DNA from: Deltaproteobacteria bacterium | GTDB taxonomy: Bacteria; Desulfobacterota; Binatia; Binatales; Binataceae | Assembly: GCA_021801125.1 (NCBI GenBank) | Contig: JAJYYI010000002.1 | Location: forward strand, 1 to 48,816 | Direction: 5' to 3' | DNA length: 48,816 bases | Shown: piece after piece, positions 33,660 through 42,438 of the stretch | How positions within the stretch are numbered: position 1 is the first letter of the stretch | Layout: each line of letters begins with the position of its first letter | The notes under the pieces: generated by a model | The model's database searches: none | Seen by the model: only the letters and a program-made list of their open reading frames with translations | Told to the model about the DNA's origin: nothing | Program-made: the position numbers and the translations under genes

Positions 33660-34676
33660 ATGCGCTTCGTGGACGAAGCCGAGGTTTTCGTGCACGCCGG
33701 ACGCGGCGGAGATGGCGCGATCGCCTTTTTGCGTGAAAAGTATCGTCCCTTTGGTGGTCCGGCGGGAGGCGATGGCGGACGAGGCGGCGACGTTATCTTT
33801 GAGGCTGACGAGAGCTGTGCAACACTGCTTGATTTTTTGCGCCGGCCTCGACTTGCGGCTAAGAACGGCACAAGCGGTCGCGGCAAGGACCAGAACGGAA
33901 GAGCGGGTGATGACCTCGTGGTCAAAGTGCCCGTAGGCACAGTCGTTACCGACGCGGAGAGCGGAACGGTTGTCGCAGACCTCACGGTGGCTGGAGAGCG
34001 CGTGGTGGTTGCGCGGGGAGGACGTGGCGGCTTGGGCAACTGCCATTTCGTGTCTTCCACGTCACGGGCGCCGCGTATCGCCACCCCGGGCGTCGCGGGT
34101 GAGCAGAAACAGCTGCGGCTTGAACTCAGGCTCATCGCGCAAGTCGGGCTCGCCGGGATGCCCAATGCCGGCAAGTCAACTCTTCTCGGTGCGCTCACCG
34201 GTGCGCGACCCAAGGTCGCGCCTTACCCCTTCACCACTGTGGTGCCAAACCTTGGCTGCGTACGGTCGGCCGATGACGTGAATTTTGCTATCGCGGATGT
34301 TCCCGGATTGATTCATGGCGCTCATCTTGGGCATGGGCTCGGGATCAGATTTCTGCGCCACCTGCGGCGCACTCGGCTTTTGGTGTTCGTGATCGACCTG
34401 AGCGGGGATGTGATACGCGATCTGGGGGTTTTAAGAGACGAGATTGAGGCGTTTGATCCGGAACTCCTCTCGCGACCGTTGATTATTGCTCTCAACAAGA
34501 TGGACCTGCTTTCGGAGCAGGCTTTGGCGGCAAGGGTCAAACAGGTGAGTCTTCATACTCAAGCTCAAACGTACGCAATCTCGGCCCGCAACGGGCAAGG
34601 TCTTGAGCCGCTGCTGGCGGCAATTTTGCGCGAACTGCGCCGAGCGTCGAGCAACGATGTCGCAGTTAGCGCATAA
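33660..34676 (+). CDS. obgE: GTPase Obg/CgtA
   Basis: This 338-residue GTPase acts in 50S ribosome assembly and stress signalling. The Obg glycine-rich domain (1-158) reads 'FVDEAEVFVHAGRGGDGAIAFLREKY' and 'GGPAGGDGGRGGDV'. The G domain has G1 'GMPNAGKST', G2 'PFTTVVPNLG', G3 'DVPGLIHGA', G4 'NKMD' and G5 'ISARNGQG'. The third motif has His where GLIEGA is usual. No C-terminal OCT domain is present. proB starts inside its last 20 nt, so this gene and proB are coupled. Confidence 0.97.
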   Translation: MRFVDEAEVFVHAGRGGDGAIAFLREKYRPFGGPAGGDGGRGGDVIFEADESCATLLDFLRRPRLAAKNGTSGRGKDQNGRAGDDLVVKVPVGTVVTDAESGTVVADLTVAGERVVVARGGRGGLGNCHFVSSTSRAPRIATPGVAGEQKQLRLELRLIAQVGLAGMPNAGKSTLLGALTGARPKVAPYPFTTVVPNLGCVRSADDVNFAIADVPGLIHGAHLGHGLGIRFLRHLRRTRLLVFVIDLSGDVIRDLGVLRDEIEAFDPELLSRPLIIALNKMDLLSEQALAARVKQVSLHTQAQTYAISARNGQGLEPLLAAILRELRRASSNDVAVSA

Positions 34677-35799
34677 GGCAAGGCTTTTTCCTCATCTGCG
34701 GCGGTTCGTGTTGAAGGTAGGCAGCGGCGTCCTCGCCGGCAACGGCGAATTGCGGCGCGAGGTGATCACGCGGATCGCCGAGCAAGCCAACGCGCAGGCG
34801 GCCCTTGGCAGAGCGGCGATCGTGGTGACGTCCGGGGCGGTGGCCGCGGGACGGCTTCGCCTGCGTAATTGGGCGGACAAGTCCATCGCAGCGCGCCAGG
34901 CGGCCGCCGCGGTAGGCCAGATCGAGCTGATGCGGATTTACGTCGAGGAGTTCGCTCGTTTCGGGCTCCCGGTCGCGCAACTTTTGCTCACCCATCAGGA
35001 TTTGGCCGAGACGCGCCGGCGCGAGAACGCGCGCCATACCCTCAACACACTGCTTAAGCGCGGCGTCGTTCCTATCATCAATGAAAACGACACCGTCGCG
35101 GTCGACGAAATCCGCTTCGGCGACAACGATCATCTTTCTGCCCTTGTTACGGTGCTGGCCCAGGCCAATCTGCTGGTCATGCTCAGCGACGTCCCGGGAG
35201 TGCTCACTGGAGACCCGCGTCGCCGGCGCGACACGCGGCGGATTCCGTTGATCACCGACGGGTATGGCGAGATCAAGGGGGTGGTAGCCGACGGCGCGGG
35301 CCCCATGGGCAGCGGTGGGATGGCGTCCAAGCTCAAGGCGGCGCGCGAGGTCACACGGGCCGGCGCGGCCGTGATAATTACCTCAGGGATCGAGCCCGAA
35401 AGTTTGGCGGACGCGCTCGACCCAGGCCGCGAAACCGGCACATTGTTTATGCCTACGGATGCGCGGCTTCGGGCGCGCAAACATTGGATTGCTTACGCGC
35501 TCAAGCCCGCCGGTTGGCTGCGGCTCGACCAGGGAGCGGCGCAAGCGGTACGCGCGAACGGAAAGAGCCTGCTTCCGTCGGGAATCAAGGAGGTGCGCGG
35601 CGAGTTTTCAAGCGGCGATTGCGTGACCTTGGCTGACGAGGACGGGGTTGAAATCGGCCGCGGTTTGGTCAACTATCCCTCGGCGCATGTTCTCAAGCTT
35701 AAGGGTCGGCGCTCAAGCGAAATTTTGCGGCTTCTCGGCTACAAGGTTTCCGACGAAGTCGTCCATCGCGATAACATGGCATTGCTCAAGAACCCTTAA
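34657..35799 (+). CDS. proB: Glutamate 5-kinase with PUA domain
   Basis: This 380-residue enzyme performs the first step of proline synthesis. The amino-acid kinase domain runs to about residue 265 ('VLKVGSGVLAGNGELR', 'VVTSGAVAAGRLRL', 'NENDTVAVDEIRFGDNDHLSALVT', 'GSGGMASKLKAAREVTRAG'). The C-terminal PUA domain (about 285-365) ends 'GLVNYPSAHVLKLKGRRSSEI'. The ATG at 34657 starts within obgE; a longer frame to 34603 lacks similarity. It is 12 nt upstream of proA. Confidence 0.97.
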   Translation: MSQLAHKARLFPHLRRFVLKVGSGVLAGNGELRREVITRIAEQANAQAALGRAAIVVTSGAVAAGRLRLRNWADKSIAARQAAAAVGQIELMRIYVEEFARFGLPVAQLLLTHQDLAETRRRENARHTLNTLLKRGVVPIINENDTVAVDEIRFGDNDHLSALVTVLAQANLLVMLSDVPGVLTGDPRRRRDTRRIPLITDGYGEIKGVVADGAGPMGSGGMASKLKAAREVTRAGAAVIITSGIEPESLADALDPGRETGTLFMPTDARLRARKHWIAYALKPAGWLRLDQGAAQAVRANGKSLLPSGIKEVRGEFSSGDCVTLADEDGVEIGRGLVNYPSAHVLKLKGRRSSEILRLLGYKVSDEVVHRDNMALLKNP

Positions 35800-35811
35800 C
35801 GGGCCGGAAGA

Positions 35812-37071
35812 ATGGGGATAGGGCTGGAAAACGAACTGGAAAAGCTGCTGCGCGGCGCGCGGCAGGCGGCACGGACCCTCGCCCGATCGCGCAGCGCGGA
35901 AAAAAATCGGGCCCTGCGTCTGTTGGCCGATGCCTTACGGGACAACGCCGACGAAATCCTCGCTGCAAACCGGAATGACTACGAGGGCGCCGCCATGCGC
36001 GGTCGAAGCGACGCCTTTCTCGACCGGCTCAAGCTCGATTTGGCGCGCGTTGAAAAGATCGCGGTGAGCGTGGAGCAGATTGAAGCACTGCCCGACCCGG
36101 TGAGTGAGGTGATCGCCGGATGGCGGCGGCCAAACGGCCTTGAGATCACTCAGGTTCGCGTGCCGATCGGTGTTATCGCCGTCATTTACGAGTCGCGACC
36201 GAACGTAACCATTGAGGCGGCCTGCTTGGGCTTCAAGGCCGGCAATGCGGTCGTACTGCGCGGCGGAAGCGACGCTCTACAGACGAACCGCGTGTTGGCG
36301 GGATTGGTCGCCCGGTCTCTGGCTGGGGCGGGTCTCCCGCCCCAGGCGGCGGTCTTCGTTGACCAGGGCGATCATGATGCGATTCAGGTTTTGAAGCGGC
36401 GCACGGATCTGCTGGACTTGATTGTCCCGCGCGGCGGCGGCGAGTTGAAGCGAGCGCTCGATGGCTCGGCAGTGCCGGTTCTACCCCATTTCGAAGGCAT
36501 TTGCCACGTCTATGTCGACCGCGCCGCCGACCTGCAAATGGGGCAGGAAATATGCGTCAACGCAAAGTGCAGTCGGCCGGGCGTCTGCAACGCAATGGAA
36601 AACCTGCTGGTGCATAGCGAGGTGGCGCCACGCTTTCTCGGTCCGCTAGCTAAGCAATTGACCACTCGAGGTGTGGAAATTCGCGGATGCGAGCGCACTT
36701 GCCGCTTGCTTCCCGAGGCCGTTGCCGCCGTTGATCAAGACTGGGATACGGAATATCTCGACCTTATACTCGCGGTTAAGGTGGTTGACGATCTAGAGGA
36801 GGCGTTAGCATTCATTGCACGCCATGGTTCAGGGCTGGCCGACGCGATCGTCACTAGCGACCTGGTTGCCGCCAGGCGCTTTACCGAGGAGGTTGACTCC
36901 GCGACCGTGTACGTCAATGCTTCGACGCGATTTACCGACGGCTTCGAATTCGGCTTCGGGGCTGAGACGGGTATCTCGACCAATCGCTTGCACGCGAGAG
37001 GACCGATGGGATTGCGCGAATTAACGACGTACAAGTACGTCATATTCGGCGACGGCCAGGTACGCGAGTGA
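35812..37071 (+). CDS. proA: Gamma-glutamyl phosphate reductase
   Basis: This 419-residue NADPH-dependent aldehyde-dehydrogenase-fold enzyme converts glutamyl phosphate, the ProB product, to the semialdehyde. The catalytic cysteine is C259 in 'KCSRPGVCNAMENLLVH'. 'IGVIAVIYESRPNVTIEAACLGFKAGNAVVLRGG' and 'FTDGFEFGFGAETGIST' are family signatures. It directly follows proB. proC is not in the window. Confidence 0.98.
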   Translation: MGIGLENELEKLLRGARQAARTLARSRSAEKNRALRLLADALRDNADEILAANRNDYEGAAMRGRSDAFLDRLKLDLARVEKIAVSVEQIEALPDPVSEVIAGWRRPNGLEITQVRVPIGVIAVIYESRPNVTIEAACLGFKAGNAVVLRGGSDALQTNRVLAGLVARSLAGAGLPPQAAVFVDQGDHDAIQVLKRRTDLLDLIVPRGGGELKRALDGSAVPVLPHFEGICHVYVDRAADLQMGQEICVNAKCSRPGVCNAMENLLVHSEVAPRFLGPLAKQLTTRGVEIRGCERTCRLLPEAVAAVDQDWDTEYLDLILAVKVVDDLEEALAFIARHGSGLADAIVTSDLVAARRFTEEVDSATVYVNASTRFTDGFEFGFGAETGISTNRLHARGPMGLRELTTYKYVIFGDGQVRE

Positions 37072-37093
37072 CCTCGCGGGCGGCCCTCAATCG

Positions 37094-37771
37094 GTGAAGC
37101 CGATGAGAATAGGCTTATACGGAGGAACGTTCAACCCGATTCATATGGGGCACTTACGGGCGGCCGAAGAGGTGCGCGAGGCCATGGGCCTGGACCTTGT
37201 GTACTTCATTCCGGCGGGGACCCCGCCGCATAAGGTCGATGGTGAGCTCGCTCTAGCTGAGCACCGCCTCGAGATGGTCCGGCTTGCCACGAAAAATAAC
37301 CCATATTTCATGATTTCCGACTTCGAGGTAAGGCGCGCGGAGCGTAGCTATACGATAGACACCCTGCGGTTTTTTCTGTCGAGCCTGCGCCAACGTACTG
37401 AATGGTTCCTGATGATGGGGATCGACGCGTTCGCCGAGTTGGATACGTGGAAGGCGGCTGATGAATTGACGACCCTATGCAACCTGGTGGTTCACACCCG
37501 TGACAGCGGGGACAACCTCGGAGTGTCGGAGAATGCGTTGGGCAGTATAAAGCGCTTTCAATATACAAAGGCGGACGACCATTACACCAACCCGAATGGG
37601 CGCGAGCTGTATCTGGTCAAAACGACCTACATCCCGGTTTCGGCAACGGCGATTCGCCGGGCAGCGCGACTGGGAAGGTCTATTCGCTACCTTGTACCGC
37701 TGGAGGTGGCCGACTATATCTCGCGCCAGCGTTTATATCGTAGGGAGGTGACCGATCGAGACCAGCGGTGA
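37094..37771 (+). CDS. nadD: Nicotinate-nucleotide adenylyltransferase
   Basis: This enzyme of 222-225 residues forms deamido-NAD from nicotinate mononucleotide and ATP. The nucleotidyl-transfer motif 'GGTFNPIHMGHL' lies at the start and 'VSATAIRRAARLG' is the C-terminal SxTxIR motif. 'FIPAGTPPHK' is also conserved. The start may be GTG 37094 or ATG 37103; the second matches the family better. It overlaps rsfS by 4 nt; nadD-rsfS is a common pair. Confidence 0.96.
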   Translation: MKPMRIGLYGGTFNPIHMGHLRAAEEVREAMGLDLVYFIPAGTPPHKVDGELALAEHRLEMVRLATKNNPYFMISDFEVRRAERSYTIDTLRFFLSSLRQRTEWFLMMGIDAFAELDTWKAADELTTLCNLVVHTRDSGDNLGVSENALGSIKRFQYTKADDHYTNPNGRELYLVKTTYIPVSATAIRRAARLGRSIRYLVPLEVADYISRQRLYRREVTDRDQR

Positions 37772-38157
37772 ATGCCCTTGACAAAACACTGGCGATCGTC
37801 GAGGCGGCGCTAGAGAAGAAATCCTACGACCTGGTTGTCCTGCGAATTGAACATTTGGCCACGATCGCTGATTATTTCGTGATCATGAGCGGTCGCTCAG
37901 CCGTTCAAGTCGCAGCGATCGCGCAGGGAATCGAAGATCGCTTGCGCAACATGGGTGTCGCCCCCCTGTCGGTCGAGGGCTTGGGACCGGCGCGCTGGGT
38001 AGTGCTCGATTACGGTGACGTGGTGCTCCACATTTTCTACGAACCCGTGCGGGAGTTGTACCGCTTGGAGAGCATCTGGAGCGACGCCGCCAACGTCACT
38101 TTGCCAGAGCCGCTGCGCTCGCAAGCGGCCCAGTTGCGCTTGCGCGAACATTCGTAA
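37768..38157 (+). CDS. rsfS: Ribosomal silencing factor RsfS
   Basis: This 129-residue protein binds L14 on the 50S subunit and blocks subunit joining when nutrients are low. Family segments are 'DLVVLRIEHLATIADYFVIMSGRSAVQVAAIAQGIEDRL' and 'WVVLDYGDVVLHIFYEPVRELYRLESIWSDA'. The GTG start overlaps the nadD stop. It is the last gene of the plus-strand block that begins with rplU. Confidence 0.97.
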   Translation: MNALDKTLAIVEAALEKKSYDLVVLRIEHLATIADYFVIMSGRSAVQVAAIAQGIEDRLRNMGVAPLSVEGLGPARWVVLDYGDVVLHIFYEPVRELYRLESIWSDAANVTLPEPLRSQAAQLRLREHS

Positions 38158-38203
38158 GGACCCGATCCGTCCGGCACCGGTCGCGTTGCCGCGTGTCGGA
38201 CAG

Positions 38204-39397
38204 CTAGCGCTCGCGAAACGGTGATTCGCCCCCTAACGCGGCACGGGGGTGCAACACGTAGACGCCGGCTCGCGCTCCCAGGATATGTACGGGAAAGCTG
38301 CGGAGCCGCCTGAATTTCATCCTATCGATCAGCCGCGCCATGAGACGGGTCTCGCCGGTGAGGATCACGAGCAGGCCGTCAGGCTTGACCACTCGCGCGA
38401 ATTCGGCAAATAACCGCGGATAAAGCGCCCTGTTTTGCTCGCGGTCGCCAAGTTTTTTACCCCAGGGCAGGTTAGTAATCAGCTTGTCGACGCAATGGTC
38501 ACGCAGGGGCAGGGCGCCCGCGTCCCATTGGACCAGTTGCCACGGTTTATGGCGCGAGCCCAGGTTTGTCCGCGTCGCATCAACAGCGTGGGCGCTGATA
38601 TCCGCGCCGAGCAAAAGCTTGTGCGGTGCGAGATGTGCGCGTTCGACCAGGATCGTGCCGGTGCCGCAAAGCGGATCCATCACGATATCGTGCGGCCGCG
38701 GTTGCGAGAGCCAGGCGAGGGCCGCGGCGACCGAGGGGCGCAGCGACGCAGGTCGATGGCTCAACTGGTACTCGCGATGACGCTGATAGCGGTCGCTCAA
38801 GCGCAGGGCAAGGAATAGTTCCTGGTCGATAAGCGTCGCCCAGATTTCGACCGCGTCCCCTTGCTCGTCGGCGAGGCGCCAGCGATGGTCCGCACGTTCT
38901 AGAACGCCTCGTTCAACGGCGCGTCCCAGCTCGCTGCGCCGAAAGGGATGCTCCCCCGCAACCCGCGTGACGACGCGGAAATCGAGGGTGCGCTTGCCTT
39001 TCGACGCACGCTGTAGAAGGGCACGCTCTCTCAAGGCGTCGGCCATCAATGGCGTCAGCCGCGCCGCGGCACGCGTCTGGTCCAGCGTCTGGCGCGGGTC
39101 ACGGACGCGACGGTAGGCGACCAGCGAGAAAACGTCCTCGGCCGTGCGCAGGCGGCTCCAGTGAGGGGACTCGGTTGCGGCGAATAGGATAACGCTGTTG
39201 CGCCCGGGGACCGTGCGCCGCCCGAGCAGGCGAAGTCCTTGCGCGACCGCCGAAAGCTCGCGCTCGGCGACTGCCTCCAGGCCGGGCTGGGTATGGAGGA
39301 GAAACGTACCCGGGGTCGCGTGTATCGCCTCGCCGCGCTCAACGTCAGCCCGAGACCTTTTGCCCTCGAGGTCGCGAGGCCTATTCTGACGCGGCAT
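38204..39397 (-). CDS. THUMP-domain class I SAM-dependent RNA methyltransferase (Trm14/RlmL-like)
   Basis: This protein has about 397 residues. The N-terminal part (about 30-180) resembles the NFLD/THUMP RNA-binding region ('FLLHTQPGLEAVAERELSAV', then 'LDFRVVTRVAGEHPFRRSELGRAV'). The C-terminal methyltransferase has the SAM motif 'DPLCGTGTILVE' and the amine-methylation motif 'TNLPWGKKLG', which corresponds to N-[LP]-P-[WY]-G of guanine-N2 methyltransferases. It probably makes m2G in tRNA (as TrmN/Trm14) or 23S rRNA. ATG 39397 and TTG 39418 are both possible starts. Confidence 0.88.
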   Translation of the reverse strand: MPRQNRPRDLEGKRSRADVERGEAIHATPGTFLLHTQPGLEAVAERELSAVAQGLRLLGRRTVPGRNSVILFAATESPHWSRLRTAEDVFSLVAYRRVRDPRQTLDQTRAAARLTPLMADALRERALLQRASKGKRTLDFRVVTRVAGEHPFRRSELGRAVERGVLERADHRWRLADEQGDAVEIWATLIDQELFLALRLSDRYQRHREYQLSHRPASLRPSVAAALAWLSQPRPHDIVMDPLCGTGTILVERAHLAPHKLLLGADISAHAVDATRTNLGSRHKPWQLVQWDAGALPLRDHCVDKLITNLPWGKKLGDREQNRALYPRLFAEFARVVKPDGLLVILTGETRLMARLIDRMKFRRLRSFPVHILGARAGVYVLHPRAALGGESPFRER

Positions 39398-39519
39398 CGC
39401 GCCGCCACGGATGCTCAAGTGCTTTCCCGAACCCGCAGGCGCCCTACACCTGCGGGCTCATCTGGACCGACGGCTTTGTGCGCCGCCCGCCGAATCTGTG
39501 GAGAGCGGGCCGGCTAAAA

Positions 39520-40083
39520 TCACTTGGCGCGGGCCAGATACTCGCGCGTTTCGGTGTTGATGGTGATGAGTTCGCCCTCGGTAATGAAATGCGGAACTTG
39601 CACCACTAAACCGGTCTCCATCGTAGCCGGCTTGAGCGTGTTGGTCGCTGAGGCGGACTTAAGCCCGGGAGCGGTGTCAACGACCTTGAGATTAACGGTC
39701 TTGGGCAGCGTTACGCTAATCGGGTTGTTGTCGTGAAATTCAACCTCGACCTTGAGGTTCGGAGCTAGAAACGGCGCGGCGTCACCTACCAGTTCACCGG
39801 GGATTGTGACTTGGTCATAGGTCTCGGTGTTCATAAAATGGAAATTGTCCCCTTCTTGATAAAGGAATTCCATCTCAGCCTGGTCGAGAATTACCCGCTC
39901 GACGCGATCTTCCGAACGAAAGCGCGTTTCAGTCTGGGAACCGGTGCGAAGATTGCGCAGCTTAGTCTGGACCATGCCGCGCCAGTTGCCCGGGGTGATA
40001 TGAAGTACCGTCATCACCCGCCAAAGCTCGTTGTTGTTTTCGATTACGATCCCCGGTCGAAGTTGCGTTGCTTGAATCAGCAT
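39520..40083 (-). CDS. efp: Translation elongation factor P
   Basis: This 187-residue protein has the three beta-barrel domains of EF-P, ending 'VVQVPHFITEGELITINTETREYLARAK'. It relieves ribosome stalling at consecutive prolines. The domain I loop reads PGNWRG (residues 31-36), so the position of the modified lysine of E. coli (K34 in PGKGQ) is an asparagine and an arginine lies two residues later. Known EpmA lysylation or EarP rhamnosylation therefore does not fit simply. No modification genes are adjacent. Confidence 0.97.
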   Translation of the reverse strand: MLIQATQLRPGIVIENNNELWRVMTVLHITPGNWRGMVQTKLRNLRTGSQTETRFRSEDRVERVILDQAEMEFLYQEGDNFHFMNTETYDQVTIPGELVGDAAPFLAPNLKVEVEFHDNNPISVTLPKTVNLKVVDTAPGLKSASATNTLKPATMETGLVVQVPHFITEGELITINTETREYLARAK

Positions 40084-40510
40084 CTTTGGTCACTCAGTCT
40101 CGAGAATTTCTCCATGAATTCGGACCCGTCGCCGTTCGGCCAGGATCGCCCCCGTGCCGGCAACTCTGCACTGGGCGCATCAGCATCCGCGCCCTGACGA
40201 GCAGTGCTGTACGCGATCCGTATTACCGGTTGATTTTACCACAGGAGGTGCCGAGCGCCGAACACGCGGAAGCTTTGAGAGCCGCAGCCCGGTGACGGAA
40301 CCTTCGTCACTTCGCGGAAAAAAGGGGCATCACACCTGGGCGCCGAGCTCGCCGTGGAGGGAGAACGCGATAATAAGGGAACCGCGATCTACGCCTTCCT
40401 TCCAAAGCGTTGCGATAGCGAATTTCGTCACGGGAAGGCGCGCTCGCACAAGAGCGAGCGCCCACTTTGCGCGGGGTAGCTTCAGTCGCAATCCGCCATA
40501 CCGGCCGAAC
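40084..40510. other. Intergenic region upstream of efp
   Basis: About 425 bp without a supported gene. An 8-bp perfect stem GCGCTCGC/GCGAGCGC with an ACAAGA loop lies at 40440-40461; it could mark the end of the small membrane protein gene but lacks a T run on either strand. The plus-strand open frame 40154-40567 has no protein family features. Confidence 0.45.
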
Positions 40511-40654
40511 CTATTGAGCGCGTTGTTGCTTGTACCGCTCAGTTACAGCCTTGATCTGACGAGATAGTTTGAGGAAAATTTCGCCCTCGTCGTAAATGAA
40601 CAGCAAGAGCGCGCCGGCCGCCCCGATCACCAATCCCACTATAAAGGCACCCAT
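40511..40654 (-). CDS. Small single-pass membrane protein
   Basis: This 47-residue protein is too short for many gene finders. It has one membrane helix (residues 3-20, 'AFIVGLVIGAAGALLLFI') and a charged helical tail 'EIFLKLSRQIKAVTERYKQQ'. GGAGG lies 8 nt before the ATG, which supports real translation. The helix contains a GxxxG-like pattern (GLVIGAAGA) that could allow oligomerisation. The function is unknown. It is divergent from ygfZ. Confidence 0.65.
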   Translation of the reverse strand: MGAFIVGLVIGAAGALLLFIYDEGEIFLKLSRQIKAVTERYKQQRAQ

Positions 40655-40770
40655 AGGTGTCAGCCTCCGACTGCTATATGTTCCGTATAGCACAGCCAGC
40701 CGGACGCCCATAGACCCTGAAGCTCAGTGACGGTCCATTTGTGTTTGCGAACCGTCAGCGAGTTGAGGGG

Positions 40771-40799
40771 TTGGTGTCGCCGGAATAAGATAAAATAAT
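40771..40799 (+). promoter_or_regulatory. Promoter candidate for ygfZ
   Basis: TTGGTG (40771-40776) and AATAAT (40794-40799) are separated by 17 bp, 41 bp upstream of the ygfZ start. Confidence 0.4.
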
Positions 40800-40839
40800 C
40801 TCTCTTCATCGAGCGTCGGGTTTGAGTTCTCAGGTGAGT

Positions 40840-41862
40840 ATGACAGTAGGCTCTGCGGGTGCTGGAATTCCTGCGTCGCCAGCACAAAACCCGTCTATGG
40901 CCGAACAGTACACGGCGGCGATAGGCGGTGTCGCCTTTCGTAGGATGCCCGAACGGCTCCTGGTTAACGTCGTCGGCGACGACCGCGTGGAATTTATGCA
41001 AGGGATGTCGAGCCAGAATATAAAGGCCTTGCAGCCAGGGATGGTCAGCTATGGACTCGTTCTAACCGAACGTGCCCATGTTGTTGCCGACTTTTACGTT
41101 TACGCGCGAGAGCGCGACCTCGTGCTGGAAGTCGACCGCAAACTCTGGCCGAGAGCGAAGCAACAGCTTGAAAAGCTAATTGTCGCGGATGATGTCGAGC
41201 TGCTTGAGGACGAAGAGACGGGCGTCCTCGAGATTCTGGGGCCGTCCGCGGAATTTGCGATTGCGGATGCGCTCTCGGATTTTCTTACGACGCCTCAGCC
41301 GGGCTATTACGTGGCGGCCGAAAAGTTGACGGTAGCCTGCTTTGAGCGGCGAGGATGCCGGAGTTTTACGGCTGTCGGCGGGAGCGCCGCATTGACCAAC
41401 CTTGTCGCCAGGCTGACCCGGGACGGCGCTGCGACGCCGGCGTTCGAGGTGACGGCGGAGGCGCTTGATATCGTGCGGATCGAGAATGGCGTCCCATGTG
41501 TCGGGCTTGACACGGACGTCAAGACGATCGCGCTGGAAGCGCGACTCGAGCCGGGGATTTCGTTTGGCAAAGGCTGTTATTTAGGGCAAGAGACGATCGA
41601 ACGGATAAGCGCGCATGGGCAACTAAAAAAGCGGCTGTTCGGGCTGCGGGTTCAGGCAGACCTAAAGGTCGAACGTGGTGCCGGTGTTTTCCTGGAAGGC
41701 AACGAGGTCGGTCGTGTGACCAGCGCCGCGCTGTCGCCGAGGCTGGGTTCGCTTGCACTTGCGATACTCCACCATAGCTCGTGGACGCCCAATACCGCGG
41801 TTACGGTCGAGGATTCAAGAGGGCGGGTCGCTGCCGTTGTCAGCGATCTGCCGTTTGTTTAG
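40840..41862 (+). CDS. ygfZ: Folate-binding protein YgfZ (Fe-S cluster assembly/repair)
   Basis: This protein of about 340 residues is related to glycine cleavage T-protein. It has the diagnostic motif KGCYLGQE near residue 245, whose cysteine is essential in E. coli YgfZ, and 'GLVLTERAHVVADFYVYARERDLVLEVD' in the N-terminal half. YgfZ helps assemble or protect [4Fe-4S] enzymes with tetrahydrofolate, so it may support LipA and the radical SAM protein here. The first 30 residues are low-complexity; ATG 40840 or 40897 are likely starts. Confidence 0.93.
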   Translation: MTVGSAGAGIPASPAQNPSMAEQYTAAIGGVAFRRMPERLLVNVVGDDRVEFMQGMSSQNIKALQPGMVSYGLVLTERAHVVADFYVYARERDLVLEVDRKLWPRAKQQLEKLIVADDVELLEDEETGVLEILGPSAEFAIADALSDFLTTPQPGYYVAAEKLTVACFERRGCRSFTAVGGSAALTNLVARLTRDGAATPAFEVTAEALDIVRIENGVPCVGLDTDVKTIALEARLEPGISFGKGCYLGQETIERISAHGQLKKRLFGLRVQADLKVERGAGVFLEGNEVGRVTSAALSPRLGSLALAILHHSSWTPNTAVTVEDSRGRVAAVVSDLPFV

Positions 41863-42042
41863 CACGGAGGCAACGGACTGCCCGCAGGGTCGCCAAGCCA
41901 CGTGCGAAAACACGGTCCGCTGCCGAGGCCAGTAGGTTCGCGGGGACGGGCGTATCGCATTGGTCCAGGGCTCGACATCCGTCGGGCAAACCCTTTTTAT
42001 TTTAATAGCGATTTTTGCCAGAGGGCGAGGAGGGACTTCAAA

Positions 42043-42186
42043 ATGGCCAACATGCTTGGGAAACGTTATCAATGCGAGACCTGCGGCACGGAGGTGCTCT
42101 GTAACAAAGCCGGTGAGGGCGCCTTTATCTGTTGCGAGGGTCAGATGAAGGTTAAAGAGGTCAAGCCGCTACCCTCCTCCGACTGA
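42043..42186 (+). CDS. Desulforedoxin-like mini-protein (desulfoferrodoxin N-terminal domain)
   Basis: This 47-residue protein holds one rubredoxin-like iron site: C11-x2-C14 and adjacent C30-C31, as in desulforedoxin and the N-terminal domain of desulfoferrodoxin. It has no superoxide reductase domain. AGGAGGG lies 8 nt before the ATG. It likely acts as a small electron carrier or metal-binding protein. A close paralogue is at 47523-47642 with cysteines at identical positions. It has one extra cysteine (C20) and a longer charged tail. Confidence 0.9.
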   Translation: MANMLGKRYQCETCGTEVLCNKAGEGAFICCEGQMKVKEVKPLPSSD

Positions 42187-42438
42187 GCGCGGTAAGCAAG
42201 CTGATCGACCGCCGGAGCGAGTCCGTCGTTCGGTCGGTTACAAAACGTGGGCTCCGGCGCTTTCGTTCGGCTACCTAACGGCACGTCAGCCGTCGAAAGG
42301 CGCAACCGCCAATGAGGAGCGGCCGAGTTCACTGAGTTGCCAGCGTGTTCGGCCGCTCGTCTCTCTGCTGCGGGCGCGAAGGAGGCTGGCCGACTATCGC
42401 GTTCCGCGGTCTTGTCTGGCGCTGAAACGAACAGGCTA

